Source: Kudoa neothunni (taxonomy: Eukaryota > Cnidaria). From it: DNA of 64,000 nucleotides. This document shows positions 23,783-37,365 of the stretch, in pieces (position 1 is the first letter of the stretch; each line of letters starts with the position of its first letter). Below the pieces are notes generated by a model. The model did no database searches and was not told the origin of the DNA. It worked only from the letters and a program-made list of their open reading frames with translations. The DNA is taken from contig OZ199840.1 of the NCBI GenBank assembly GCA_964304625.1, positions 10,540,001-10,604,000 of the forward strand, written 5' to 3'. Position numbers and translations under genes: made by a program.

Positions 23783-26170
23783 CAGAGGTCGGCAACGACC
23801 GACCCGCGAGGCTTTCAATGATATAGATTTTGTTTAATTTTTATAATCGATCGTTTCACCGCATAAAGATGTTTAATAGCAAATTAAACGGAGTTAATTA
23901 TATGTTATCCACTTTTTTAAATAGAATGCCTACAAAATAAAATAAAAATTATAATATCCTTAACAACATCAGTTTTTTAAGTATTATTACTAATTTTATG
24001 GTGCTAGTCCTATTGTGGAGGAAGGAGAAGTTTAATTATTGTGTTTTGCAATTTCGACCCATCGTCTAATCATAGAAAATATTAAGTTTAACAGAAATAA
24101 AGTTAAATTTGAAATAAAAAATTATATAAAATTAGTCATTTCTACGTGGAAAACGTCAAGTGCTAGTTATATTTGTACTTGGCTGCAGCGTATGATTTTT
24201 CCAAATTCATAACAGCGACGTTTCAACAATTATTCACTCGATGATAAGATACAAAAAAAAATTAAAACCAAGTAAGATATTATGGACACCTATTGTTGAG
24301 TTGTTATTGAATATGTCAAAATTTGAAGATACACGTGTTTGAACTTGTTAATCACCCTCGCGTGTAAAATTCATTGAAATGGAAGGTAGGAAAAGAAAAG
24401 TTGATTCTGAAAAAAGAACTTTCAAAGGAGATTGGACAATAAAATACTTTGTTGTTGAGCATTTTGATAGATGTCTGTGTTTAATTTGCCAAGAAAGTGT
24501 CGCAGTTAAAAAAATTACTAATGTTAAGACACCACGAAACTCACCACAGTCGTTACGACGGATTTACAGAATTAGAAAGAGAACAAGAAACAGAGCGTCT
24601 GAAAAAAAACTTGACAAAAAAATCATCATTCTTTATAAATCAAGTTGAAAATAATTGTAAAATTACTTTGGCTAGTTATGAAATATCAAATTTGATTGCG
24701 AAAAGGATGAAGCCTTTTACTGATGGAGAATTTTTCAAAGAAATGCTATTGAAAGTTTCTGAGTGTGCCCTGAGAAAAAAAATTGTTTTCCGAAATCAGT
24801 CTATCAGGAAGAATTGTTGCGAGACGTATCGAGGATATAGCAGGAACTGTAAGAACTAACCTAATAAATGCTTTCGAATGCCTTGAATATTTTTCCATTG
24901 CTATCGACGAAATTACCGATATGACGGATACCACACAACTTGCAGTTTTTGTGAGGGATGTAACATCACAATTGGAAATTATTGAAGAATTTGCTAAACT
25001 AATTCCAATGAAAAGGATTACAACAGGAAAAAATATATTCAATTGTACCATGAAATGAACCTTAACACATCAAAATTAATTGGGTTACAACGGATGGAAC
25101 ACCAGAAATAATGGTAGGTGAAAAAAATGGTTTTGTTGCTTTGCTGGATAATTATGTTGGTAATAATAGAAGTCTTATTAAACTACATTGTATTTTTCAC
25201 CAAGACACACTCTGCATCAAGTCATTACCTTTTAAAGAAGTTATGACGGCTGTTATAAAATCTATAAAATCTGTAAATTTTATTTTATCCAAAGACCTAA
25301 ATCATCGTCAATTTAAAGGATTTTTTTATGACTTGGAAACTGAATACGGTGATCTGACATACTTTTCTAATATTAGATGGCCAAGTTGTGGAAACATGTT
25401 ACAAAGAGGGTAAGTTTTAAGAAATGAGATTTCCGATTTTCTAGCAGCTAAAAATCAAGACAACTTTTGTTTTCAAGATCCACAGTGGCTTGCTAAATTG
25501 GCATTTTTGACTGATATTTCCAATCACATTAATAACTTAAACCTAGAGCTCCAAGGAAAAAACAAATTTGTGTCGACATGTTTTATCAAGTCACCTCCAT
25601 TGAAAGAAAACTTCAACTTGGGGAAAAGCAACTTCAAACTGGGTAGTTATTCTCATTTTCCTAACCTACAAAATCATAAAAACGATATACAAGATGATTT
25701 GTTTTCAGCCGGTGTTACTAATTTAAAGGATGAATTTTCTTCTCGATTTCACGACTTTCGAAATTACAAACATAATTTTGAACTTTTCAGTACCCTTTAT
25801 GGAATCGACGTAGAAGAAATAGATGAAAGGTATCAATTAGAAATAATTGACCTTCAATCAGATAAGGATATGGAGTCGAAATTTTTGGGAGTTTCTACTA
25901 TAAACTTTTACAAAAACTATCTATGGCCGACTGGAAAATACAAAAATTTATTACAAAACTCGAAAATTATGATATCGCTATTTGGGATTTGGGAGCACTT
26001 ATGTATGTGGACAGTTATTCTCGAAATTAAAATATACCAAAAGTACGTTGCGGAGTAGGTTACGCGATGACATCTTGTTGCTCTCCACAACGAAGCTGGA
26101 TATTTCTATCTCTGAAGTAGCGAAGAAAACAAATTTCTCATTAATCATTATGTATCAATTTTACGAATAA
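23783..26170 (+). mobile_element. decayed hAT transposon (GTF2IRD2/SCND3-type), right end not found
   Basis: The left edge CAGAGGTCGGCAACGACC has the form of hAT terminal repeats. A plus-strand transposase remnant follows. I could not find the matching right end, so the right limit given is the end of recognisable coding sequence. Confidence 0.6.
24379..26170 (+). pseudogene. broken hAT transposase
   Basis: Fragments in shifting frames resemble the transposase-derived GTF2IRD2/SCND3 family: an N-terminal BED-like piece (CLICQESVAVKK, HHETHHS), EYFSIAIDEITDMTDTTQL (24.88-24.94 kb) with the hAT acidic signature, LHCIFHQDTLC (25.18 kb), RFHDFRNYKHNFELFSTLY, and a C-terminal dimerisation segment SKLKYTKSTLRSRLRD (26.01-26.08 kb). 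At least three frameshifts separate them. No function expected. Confidence 0.8.
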
Positions 26171-27448
26171 ATTTAGGAAATTAGTTTGGTTTTCTCGCGT
26201 CGCACTGAAATGATATAATTATAAATGTCGCAATGCGAATGTCTTTAGCCAGTATCCAATTGCATTGTAAAAAATTCATTATAGCTATATAGTATATAAT
26301 CTCAGAAGATGTAAATTCATAACTGAAATTTAATTTTTAATTAAATTTAAAATGAATTAATACAATATATATTATGATCTAATACTCATTGATGAATTAT
26401 TAAAATTCTTAGAAAGGTAACAATGACGGGCCTAAAAGGGAACGAAAACCAGGAATGGGTAAAAATATGATTAAGAAATACAAAAATGTACGGTACGATG
26501 TTAGTTTTTATATTTTAGTTTCAATAAAAGAATGTGTAATTTTTGTAATGCTCTAATTAAGATACTTAATAATAATTGGCCCCACTCATTACACCCCCTA
26601 ATTATTTCATAACTATTAAATTCCATACGAATATTAAAATAAGGTTGTAGAAACTTATATATAACTGAATTTAGGTATAATTTGAAATTATAATCTAATG
26701 ATTAACATGTGCAGTTCAACAGGTCTAGTATGTAACGAAATGAATCGGGGAATGGAGTCTCGTTACGTAGAATCGATGCATTATGTACGAGCCATGTTTG
26801 TGATTTATTTTTTTACATTAAATGATATTTTTTTATTTATTTGATAGATGAAAAAAATTTTCTTTTATTATAATTAAGGATTAGAAAATTCAAATTTAGT
26901 TTAGTTTAGTGTTAAAAAGTGGTGATTACGCACGACACCTGTTAAGTATGAGCCCTGTTGCATTATACTTAATTTTTCCGATATATTCAAGAATACCTAA
27001 ATAAATATAAACGCTCCTTAATATCTATCTAATATCTAATAAATTCTGTCTGTTATCAAGTTGAAATGTGTCAAAAGTTATGAAGTGAAGAAAAGTAAGC
27101 TGGTATCTATAAACAGCGAGAGTATAGAATTAATGTATTAAAGCAATTAGGTGTTGTTTATTTGAGAGTGTTTTTATTGACTTTAACCTTGATTTAATTT
27201 ATGCTAGAGTTGTTTTTTAACATCTAATTCCAATAAATGGTTTCTTATTGGAATATCGTAAATTGGGTAAATAAACTAATGACCCATAGATTTTGATTAA
27301 CTTTTTAGTACTCCCTTGAGAACATAATGTATTAAGGTTAGAAAATAGGCAGGTACTAAGCTTAAGTAAGATTATTTTAAAAATTTTATTTCTGCGAAAT
27401 TATTGACGATAATTAGAAAATTTAAGCTATAGCAACTAGTTAGAAACA
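26171..27448. other. intergenic DNA, no gene seen
   Basis: AT-rich; no exon chain or transposon end could be supported. It separates the hAT remnant from endophilin-like copy 2. Confidence 0.5.
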
Positions 27449-27847
27449 ATGAGTGAGGATGATGAGACAAAATGCCCACCAAACAGCTTCCGAAATTTAT
27501 TGAAACGTTCAGGCCGAGTATCATTTCATAAGACTCATTTTAAATTTTCGGGATTTCATATGATCATATCCTTTTTGCTTCTAGCAAATATCTGAAAAAC
27601 TCAAATTCTCGAGTCCAACCAAAGATGATAGCGAGTATATCAAGGAATCTCAGGTAATATGATAGACTTGACATAATTTTACTTGTTGGCATGTTAATAT
27701 TTCCAGAGTTACGCAGATTTGGTCAAATTTCAAAAAAAATTTAAAACAATATGTCTTCAAATGGTCTCTAACAAAATCGGTAATTAATAAAATATAACAT
27801 TTAAACCGTTGCAATTTATATTAATAATTAAATAAAATATGCATAAT

Positions 27848-27880
<33 letters not shown>

Positions 27881-29050
27881 ATATATATATATATATAGGA
27901 TTCGATAAAAGTCTGAGTGAGCTCTTTTCCAAATATGATAACATATTATCACATAACCCTCTCTCCAATTGCTTCTCATTTATACAAAATGAATTTAACA
28001 ACGCAGAACTTTATAGAACAGATTATGTAGTTGAACTGTGTAGGCTGTTTGTATTTAGTATTAATGTAAGATCAACCATCTCGACTCAAATGTGCTCAAG
28101 CCATTGATAGCTCTTGAAAATGAAAAACAATTGAGTGTGTCTGTAATATTATGAAATTGTTAATGAGATTCTCTTGAAAACGTTTTTTAAGAAAAAATTG
28201 AAAAACACCAACACTTTTCGATTAGATTACGATAATGTGAAAAACTCAAAAAAACCAAGTTGTTCAATGCTCAAAGGAACCATATAATTTTAAATCATTA
28301 GAGGAAGTGATAGAGTTGGCTAGAAACGAACTCGACGAATCTCGAAATGAAACCTTCAAAAGTTTGGTCAAATACAACAACGACACTGTAGGTTGTTATG
28401 TGAATTAGGAATAATGCAAAATTTATTTATTGTAGCTGGTATATATATCGCATATCTACGAATTCGCCAAAGCCATCCAACAATATCATTATCGAGCTAG
28501 TATCGTTTACATGAATATTTTATCTAATTTGGATGCAGAGTATATTTGTTCAAGGGAAATTTAATCATATATATATATATAATCCGTTTTAAAATTTTAG
28601 ATATATAAATTTGGAAAAGCATAAGGCAGATAAAGATAGCGTACAAGTTGAGCTCGAAAACATGTCACATACTCAGAGTGATACCGTCGGCGACAACCAA
28701 CCTCTAGATATCAGCACACAAGAAACCCCAGAATCCAATCCTGAATTTGTGTCGTGTGAGTTCTCCACAAACTTCTCATCAAGCTTTAACGTTGGTTTGA
28801 GAAAGATGGTTGTAGTTAGCACCTATGAAGCCAGTAAGTTGTTTATTATTGTGAAATAAGCGAAACTTTGTCGGAAATAGAATTTTATTGATATAATGTT
28901 CACTTTATAGCAAATCCTAACCACCTGAGTGCCCATTTTGGCGAACACATCATATTTTTAGAGATCCGAGACGAGGGTTGGTACCTTGTCAAAAACAAGC
29001 GTGACCAAATAGGTATCATTCCATCTACTCACGTTGAATTTATGGATTAA
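27449..29050 (+). CDS. endophilin-like BAR-SH3 membrane adaptor (copy 2)
   Basis: Ten exons: 27449-27517, 27585-27653, 27707-27779, 27899-28065, 28101-28142, 28192-28236, 28277-28387, 28436-28539, 28601-28833 and 28911-29050, giving 350 residues. BAR-like helices fill about residues 1-235. SINPLIALENEKQLS then RLDYDN and ARNELDESRNETF fit endophilin helices 2-3, and AIQQYHYRA its end. A short polar linker lacks the NPF motifs of copy 1. The SH3 (about 297-350) shows STYEAT, DEGWYLVK and GIIPSTHVEF. Start MSEDD and exon sizes of 73 and 104 bases are shared with copy 1, so the two are old tandem paralogues despite strong protein divergence. Introns run 35-119 bases. The model is weakest between exons 4 and 7, where short exons of 42 and 45 bases rest on phase and alignment only. 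Confidence 0.78.
27850..27898. repeat. ATCT/AT compound microsatellite at a splice acceptor
   Basis: About eight ATCT units followed by AT units, ending in the TATAG acceptor of exon 4 of the endophilin-like copy 2 gene. Confidence 0.95.
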
Positions 29051-29629
29051 ACCTCGCAATACTGGATTCTTATTTTACTCTGACCAATGTTGATACTTCA
29101 AAATCACCTGAAATAAAAACTCACTATCTTTTCAAAATAATTTATCTTGTTATTTTGTTATTCAAGTTATTTATTTACAAAATCTTTACTATTTTTTATA
29201 GAGTCGTATTACTTCATGTTGAATACCCTAATTTATTCCTTAACCAACAATTTTTAACTCAAATAATGCCAAATGTGAAGCTTAAATCACTTCCAATGAT
29301 AAATAATATTATTCGGCATATAAAATTTAAAATTTTTAGAATTAAGAAAAAATTTATACTATATTTTTAATCTATTTATTTATTCAAAGTAAATTTCTTT
29401 GGAAATTTCGTACAGAATATAAAATGTCAGGTTGGCCAACGAAAAAAAGACGAATTACTACACTTTCAAATTTATTTTTTAACTTATTTTATAAGATATT
29501 AAAAAACAGTAGATAAATAAATTATCACATAAAGTGAACGATAATTTTACGGTAACAACAAAAACTATCAAAAATTTAATCAACTAGTTTGTTCAATGGA
29601 TCAGATAATCCAGTCATGCACATTTCACA
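29051..29629. other. intergenic DNA between convergent genes
   Basis: Separates the 3' ends of endophilin-like copy 2 (+) and POMP (-). It contains AATAAA-like motifs for both directions (for example near 29.12 kb). No gene seen. Confidence 0.5.
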
Positions 29630-30209
29630 TCAATCTTCGAATTTGTAGTCAAAATCGCACTGAAATGGACCTATAGGATTGAAAATATGACAAAACGCAA
29701 ATAAAATGAAATTGGGCAACCTTTAAGATAATCATATGGTTTGATTGAACTTTCGGTAGAGAGATGATGTTTCAGATGGATGAGCGAACTTGGCAGTCCA
29801 CCTAGTCGATGAATCTACATGAAATCTAATCAAATCCACCCCACACAAATTATCCACACACAGATGACACCGTTTCTCGCTCAATTTCTAGTTGTTTACA
29901 AAATCCACTTCCAACAGCCATCTCTAGTTTATCAATCATCTGATTGTATTCGAAATCTTTTTCCTACACACAATAAACATTTAATGATTCATCACGTTGA
30001 ATACATTGCTGAGATTTTTTTCCAAAGGGTGTCCGAAAATGAAAGATTCTTTTACGAGATTGCTAAAAATAACAGAATTCGATAAATATAGAGATAAAAG
30101 ACGACATTTTAATTTACTCAAAATTGTTAACACCTTTTACAAGCTCACCATCCAGTCCATCCGTAGTGGATAGAACGGTGTTATTGGCTAGTAGAGGATC
30201 TTTATTCAT
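29630..30209 (-). CDS. POMP: proteasome maturation protein (POMP/UMP1)
   Basis: Five exons, 30209-30118, 30062-30005, 29963-29871, 29814-29721 and 29670-29630, join to 125 residues (human POMP is 141). POMP/UMP1 is the dedicated chaperone that assembles the half 20S proteasome with its beta subunits and is degraded when the core matures. The sequence shows NLVKES followed by GHPLEKNLSNEKDFEYNQ (about 41-58), matching the family HPLE...EKNF.LNQ signature. A central helix is followed by HRLGGLPSSLIHL, matching the QRLPFLSSSN region. The start is the first Met of exon 1, in frame through a GTAAAT donor. All four introns are 41-56 bases and every junction keeps phase. No signal or membrane segment is seen. 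It is convergent with the endophilin-like gene. Confidence 0.88.
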
Positions 30210-31150
30210 CTATAACTACGTTAAAACTGTTCAACTCTAGGTCGACCACTACTTCCATGTAAAAATTGCGCAACTCCACTGCGCACTGCAAGAATTTCAT
30301 AGTGTTATTATTGTGAGTCATCCATTTAGGTGTACATTACAGTTATGGGCTAGAAAATTATAAACAATAAAAATATCGATTAATAAAATATTTAAGATGT
30401 TTAGAAAAATAGCCCCCGGTTTACTCAGTAGTTAATCTACCAAATATTCGGTTATGTAATATTTTTGGATATTTTGGTTCACAGAAACCTGACTAACTAA
30501 GCTAAATGAATATGAACTCCTAAGTATATTAATAAGGTATATTTATGATATTATTAAATCAGAATTGTGTTATTAAAGTCGGCATTAATTTTAATCAAGA
30601 ATTAATGTGATTGATTTTTAAAAAGTAAAAGCCTTCTCACATACCCTCTGAAATTAGTCAGCGTACCCCCTGAAATTAATGCGCGAACCCCAGATAGGAA
30701 ACATTGCAATAGAAGGTTAAACACTTTGATTGTGATAAAAAATTTTGCAATTCGGGGTATAATTGTTCACTTTTTATAATTATAATATATCAATACAAGA
30801 AAAAAGGAAAATGTTAGCTTACAATGAACCAAATGACTAACTATTCTAAACCCATTGAGCAGGATAACTTTTGATTACTTGCTTATAACAAAATTTATTG
30901 TCAATGTGTACTTTTAGCCCTTGAACATAATGAAATTTTAATTTTTAATCCTCATAAATTTGCTCAAACATACTAGGAAAATGGTGGTAAATTGGACAAA
31001 AATCAACTTCCTATTTATCATCTATTCTACTTCAGAAAGTCGATATATTATAAAATTTAAAAAATGCTCAAAGTTTACAAAATTTTCCGTGAAAAACATC
31101 GAAATAATTTTGAATGTGCCATATGTTATAGTGACGATTAAATTTTAAAA
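30210..31150. other. intergenic DNA, no gene seen
   Basis: AT-rich. A patch at 30.64-30.69 kb with repeated TACCCCCTGAAATTA-like units resembles the inside edge of a hAT end, but no element can be bounded. Confidence 0.4.
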
Positions 31151-31559
31151 GTATTAACCAGGAGAATCTATTATAAATTTTCATCCTTTAAAATAACTGA
31201 ATTTTATTGTAGGCAGGAATATTAATCCTCTAATATACTCAAAAACAACTACACTCCAACCAACTTGGGATATTTTTGACCCCAGATTTTTATTCTACAA
31301 TTATTATTAAAAAAATATATTAAAATCCCATACAAATTTTAAGAAAATTCTATCGACAAGATTTTGAAAAAAGACCAATCGTTTCGAGTATTAATCCTTC
31401 AAAATATCATTCGGCAAGCTTAAATGACGGTTTGTTAATTTTCGTTAACAAGAAATTCACAATTTTTCCATATTATTGAGAAAGAAAGAAAAAAAACTTA
31501 AAAGCGTAACAAATTTTTGTATATATTCAAGTAAATAGTTACTTTTTAGAACACTCATT

Positions 31560-33760
31560 ACATTTCTTCAAAGAATGAAATCGACAAAAATGTCTCCCAC
31601 ACTAATACATCGTGTGTTTGTTTTTTTATCACTTCCACGACGACATAATGTACAGCGTACTTTCTTCATATTGGATTCCATTATTTCAATGTCTTGAAGA
31701 GAATATGGATCGGATCTTTTAACTACTTTTTTATCTTTTTAATTTTTAACTAATAATGGTTCGTATGGGACAGGAATCTATGGCTCGCGAGCCAGATGTG
31801 GCTTTTTGGAAGGTTACGTCTGACTTGCAGACAAATTTTCAATTTATAAAAATGCTTCGTTAAATTTCTTTGCAAATATACGAAACAGTCACTACGGAAA
31901 ATCGATTACCTGCTGTATCACACATTACAGCGTACGAATATTGTTCTAATGACAATGTTTGGCTCTACGTAAGCTTGTGAGCGGTCTTTCTACATTTAAA
32001 AGACATGAAGACTAAATTACGGTCACGTTTAACGGATTGAAGTCTCAACTCCTGCATGAAGCTAAATCTTACCACGTATCCCCCATACTAAAAATCATAT
32101 GCAAAACCATGCGGAGTCAGAAATCACAACGATGATGAGAAATAATCATCATTGATTAACAACAGCGTAACAATGTAATTAAAAATAACTTAATGACTTG
32201 TTTTATTTTAAAGTGTTGAGATTATATAAAGCGCACATATGCATTTATTTTTTTAATTTTAAAACATGTTGTATGACCCTCATAGAATTAATTTTTAAAA
32301 AAGTTATGGTCTTTGTGGCTCTCTTATCAAAAAAGGTTCCCAACCCCTGGTATAGGGCTTGTGCAATTTCTTTCATAAAAGGACTTTTTAGTTTCTTTGA
32401 ATCATCAAATAGTTTCTTGTACAATGCGAAGGCATTTATTAATGATAAATCCAACATATTATAAAACACTACCATTAGCCATCGTCGATTATGTCGATGA
32501 ACTAAAATAGACGACAACATTCTGTCTTTTGTATCGACATATCCTTTGGTTTGGTTGTAATGTAGGATAATTTCTGGCTTATATTTTTCACTTGAACTCG
32601 ATGTTTGTACATTGTTGGTTCCCGTTGATAATATAATAACGGCCTTCTCTTTTTGTTGACGTACGATATCAGCATATTTTTTTGAAAAAACGCAAATATA
32701 GAGCTATATAAGTCTCTACTTTTGTTTGAAAGAACACACGGCAGTAGATCTCGTTTATTGTGGCGAATCAATCCCAAGAACGTGGGACGTTTTTCCCTTT
32801 ATTTTGAAGCCAATTTTACCGACGTAAAAAATTGTCGGTAACAACTGTTCTTCTAGAGTTGTAAAATGGAGTTGTTAACTATAGAAAGATGTGTTCACCA
32901 ACACTGAAGCCTCTGTTGTCTCCATCTCCGTTTCTTCCTAAATATGATAAGATATTGAACACATATTTGTCCAAAGGGTCTACATTTAGGAAGAATTTTA
33001 AACCGTATCTTGCTGGTTTCAAAACATATACTGCCTGCCTAAAAGGGCATCTTCCCTTAAATTTAAATGACACAAACTGCTCGTCAACAGTGATGTCCTC
33101 ATTTGGAGAATAACGTAGTGGTAATATTTTGACCCACATATTCCACACATGACGAATTGGGCAATATTTATCATATTCCCTTCGTTGAAATCTTGTGTTT
33201 GTGTCATCGAAATGAAGGGATCTTGATATCTGCCTGAATCAATTGTAATAAAATATTTGTCCGTATGCTTCTTTTCCTTCCGAGAGACTAAAAAGTTCAA
33301 TCAACGGCTCTTCCCTATCTTTATGAATAGCTATCAAGATTAGTGCTCCCAACTCAGCTTTAAACTCCATATCGTCCACGTCAATCCAGGATCATTTGTG
33401 GTAACTTCTTCCAAATTCATTCGTATGTCTGACCCATTTCATCGCAAATATCTTTCGTGAAAAATATGAGAAAACGGTCCAAAATATTTTTGACTCTCTG
33501 TGTAGAGTATGTTGTGGAGCCGGTACGAGAATCTATAATATTCTCCAGAGATAATCTCGATGTAGGGGGCTTTTTCAAGGTCCACACTACTCCTTTTTTG
33601 TCTCTAGCAAAATCTTTAACGGGTTCACAATCGGAAACGTCTTTTTGGTCTTCAGATACATCCATTAAACAATCATCCAATTCGCTACCGGGTGATTCAA
33701 TTTCATCAATATACCCTTCAGAATTACACTCATCGCGTTCGAACCGTTAATATTTTGTAA
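31560..33760 (-). pseudogene. broken piggyBac transposase
   Basis: Minus-strand fragments in order: an acidic N-terminus near 33.75-33.6 kb, the helix YGQIFYYNSFRQISRSLHFD (about 33.25 kb), RYSPNEDITVDEQFVSFKGR-type catalytic block (33.11 kb), PARYGLKFF, NRRWLMVVFYNMLDLSLINA (32.49-32.4 kb), then after the hAT insert a cysteine-rich tail, CTLCRRGSDKKTNTRC (31.66 kb). The order and motifs are those of piggyBac DDE transposases. Several frameshifts and the insertion make it non-functional. Confidence 0.85.
31771..32349. mobile_element. hAT deletion derivative inserted in the piggyBac element
   Basis: Left end CAGGAATCTATGGCTC, right end (inward) CAGGGGTTGGGAACC; both ends carry GTGGCT a little further in. 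It is flanked by GTATGGGA (31763-31770) and GTATAGGG (32350-32357), an 8-base duplication with two differences as expected for an old hAT insertion. The interior still encodes a trace of the hAT C-terminus (KDMKTKLRSRLTD-like, about 32.0 kb). It interrupts the piggyBac transposase between its catalytic core and its cysteine-rich tail. Confidence 0.75.
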
Positions 33761-34592
33761 CTCGTGGAAAATTAACCTGGAACTTAACCATCATTTAATT
33801 GATTACGGATTATCAAAGTGAAAATAGATTGAAACAAAACCTTTAAACTGCAAAAGAATTTTGATATGCGTCTCTATTTGACTTTAAAAAAAATAATGAA
33901 TACCAAGTATCATCTTATCTTCGATGCGTAATAAAATAACTTAAATTTAGAAACTTAGAAAAATACTAAATATTAAATTATTTCATTTGAAAACATTATA
34001 AGTTGATTAAAGAGTCGAGAATTAGCATTAAAAACATGCAACATCTATCATGCTTGATTTTATCGTTCAGCGAGCTTTTACGATGTGTTATATTAGCTTG
34101 CCGAATTAACTTCGGGAGGATTAACTGACCCAATGAATCATATTTTTCTCAAAATTTATATGGGATTTTGAAATATTTATTTAATAATTTTCGTAAAATA
34201 AAAATATGGAGTCCAAAAGACCTCATGTTCGTTGGAGTGTAATTTTTTATTTCAAGGCGAAATTTTATTAAGTTGTAGATATTATAAAATAACGAGAATA
34301 ACTCAAAATTTCAAGTGTTTTCGAATGATATGTAATATGTCGTAATCACTTTAAAACCAATTTGGAGTCTAAAAGACTCCAAGTTCGTTATAGGGTTAAA
34401 AATAAACCTATTTTTCGCACTTATCCATTCGCGCATACCTTACATGTGCGCAGTATGTACAGGCAACAATAAATTCAGAAATACCTATTTCAACCTACCA
34501 AATAAACGTCAAATTCTTTTAATTGTAATTTTCCAGTGTTCTTATTTTTCATATAATACTAATAAAATTTCATCACCCAGGTGGGTCAATCA

Positions 34593-35527
<935 letters not shown>

Positions 35528-36207
35528 TAAAGATTTATTTCAGTTGAAGCAGTTTTTTCATGCTTGCTTACTCAAATCAGATGCCTATTTCTCACATTAG
35601 TGATATAGATAATGATAATTATTGATTTTGAGTGCTTAAAGCTCTATTCTCATAATCGCCAATTTTCTAAATTGAAATTAGAAACAGTTATCGATGAATA
35701 ATCTGTCCACAATATATTCAAAGTCTTTCATTACAACAGAAGTTATTGTTTAAATATAACGATTATTCAATTTTAATGGGTTGTTATTTTTCGCTGCCTT
35801 TTTACACACGCGCTTTTATATTATGTTGTCTTGAGAATAGTTGATTTCAGTTATTTTATTCTTTTCAATGAGATTACACGTGACATTAATTTATTTTTTT
35901 CTTTTATTTTGAATAATTATTATATATTACAATGGGAAATCAAATTTCCGTTATCTCTCTGCTAAAATTGTTAATCTTGTCAATGTGAACCTTATGCAAC
36001 ACCCGATCTATTCGATACTCAGTCTCAGTAAGACCGATTTCTAGTACTTTAATTAGGGTATCACTACCAACTTATGAAAATTTAATTTTTAAAACGTAAA
36101 GATTAAACGGAATTGGTGCCTGCGTTTATTCTTATCGCTGTCTATATTTATGCTGCGTATAAATTTAATTATTTTAAAATTTGCCATCGTTAATTATTTG
36201 TCTCCTA
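35528..36207. other. intergenic DNA, no gene seen
   Basis: AT-rich sequence downstream of YY1, ending at the TTAA target site of the next piggyBac-like element. Confidence 0.5.
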
Positions 36208-36211
36208 TTAA

Positions 36212-37361
36212 CCCTTTAACGGGCTTGGGATCTATGGGACCCCAGCGCCACATTATATTGTCAATAATATTTGTTCTAATGTACATTCAAGCCTATAATC
36301 TTGGGTATTCTTATATATTTCTGTAACGTATATATTGATGTATTTCGTAGCTTATAACGGCTATTATATAACACGAAAATAAAAATCCATCCTCCAATTG
36401 ACTTTGGAGTCTGTGGAACCCCAGGTTTTTTTGGTTTGATCTAACTAAAAAAATTATGAAAATGCGATCTTTGAAGTATTAAATAATTCTATCGACGCAA
36501 TATAAAGAAATTCGTTGATCACTGTACGAACTAATCCTTGATAATTCGGTACGGGAAGATTCGTCTTGAGTTCCGTAATCTGTCGTTACATTCCATTGCA
36601 TTGCCGCTGTTATTTGCTTGTAATTACAACTTATAAACAAGAAAAATTAGTTTATTTAAAAATATTCTCATTATTTTTTATAGTAAGAGTATTTTAATCA
36701 GTAAAGTTAAATTTTTAAACAATTAAAAGTGTTTCATTTATTACATGTAACTTTTTATTAATATCTGATGGGTTCGATAACTAATAACAATTCTCGTTAT
36801 TTTAATGACAAATTTCAATATTTCGGTAATGGTTTTAATGAAACAACATGTGGAATATCTAATCGTTCGAGTGGAATACTAGGAACATAGTTTTTAATAG
36901 ATTCTGCAAACAGCAAAAGTTTAATAATTTTATAACTGAATAAGCCATCATCTTCAAGAAATTCGATTTCAAATATCATGGATCGTAATCCTGGTCCAAT
37001 TGTTTGTAGGGGGTTTAGAGCAATTTCGTTAATTTGAGTTTTTTTTCAATAATTTAAAAAAAATATTGATATTAAAAACCTATTTGTTTAAAACTCCTAA
37101 TTTTTAATATATTGGGTTCACATTCTTCCAAGTGTGCAAATTTACATTCATTTCGCGTGATTGCAAAATAACACCAGATCGGGTTATTGAGGATTGATTC
37201 ATTCAGTAATATGCGATTTTCAAAATATCGTGTCGATCAAATTTTTAAATAATTTAAGGATTACATTTCCATAATTTTTTAATTATATTAAGCCCAAAAA
37301 TCTGGGATTTCCCAGACTTCTTGTTCGTTAGGGGGTGTTTGTTTTTCGGTTCATTCGAGGG
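36212..37361. mobile_element. non-autonomous piggyBac-like element
   Basis: Bounded by TTAA on both sides (36208-36211 and 37362-37365). The left terminus, CCCTTTAACGGGCTTGGG, and inner repeats at about 36396-36424 (CCTCCAATTGACTTTGGAGT) and 37300-37335 (inverted, CCCCTAACGAACAAGAAGT) follow the same two-part end design as the dead piggyBac at 31.2-34.4 kb. No transposase is visible. The right terminus is short and diverged. Confidence 0.6.
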
Positions 37362-37365
37362 TTAA

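Larger units (their letters stand above)
31150..34395 (-). mobile_element. decayed piggyBac transposon interrupted by a hAT derivative
   Basis: The right end reads, inward, CCCTATAACGAACTTGGAGT next to TTAA at 34396-34399, the target piggyBac uses. A related subterminal repeat lies at 34205-34245, and its inverted mate (CACTCCAACCAACTTGGG) at 31238-31275. The outermost left end is eroded, so 31150 is approximate. Inside is a minus-strand transposase remnant. A 579-base hAT derivative splits it at 31771-32349. Confidence 0.75.

Noticed and set aside
22960-26790. A mariner-like element starting TACAGTCCGACCTC at 22960 and ending near 26.78 kb
   Set aside because: The proposed far end does not match as an inverted repeat.
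28242-28276. An 18-base intron in endophilin-like copy 2
   Set aside because: An 18-base GT-AG removal at 28259-28276 leaves an in-frame stop. The 40-base intron 28237-28276 restores the family frame.
29964-29992. A 15-base intron in POMP
   Set aside because: A 41-base intron (29964-30004) keeps phase and gives the POMP signature, so the tiny intron is unnecessary.
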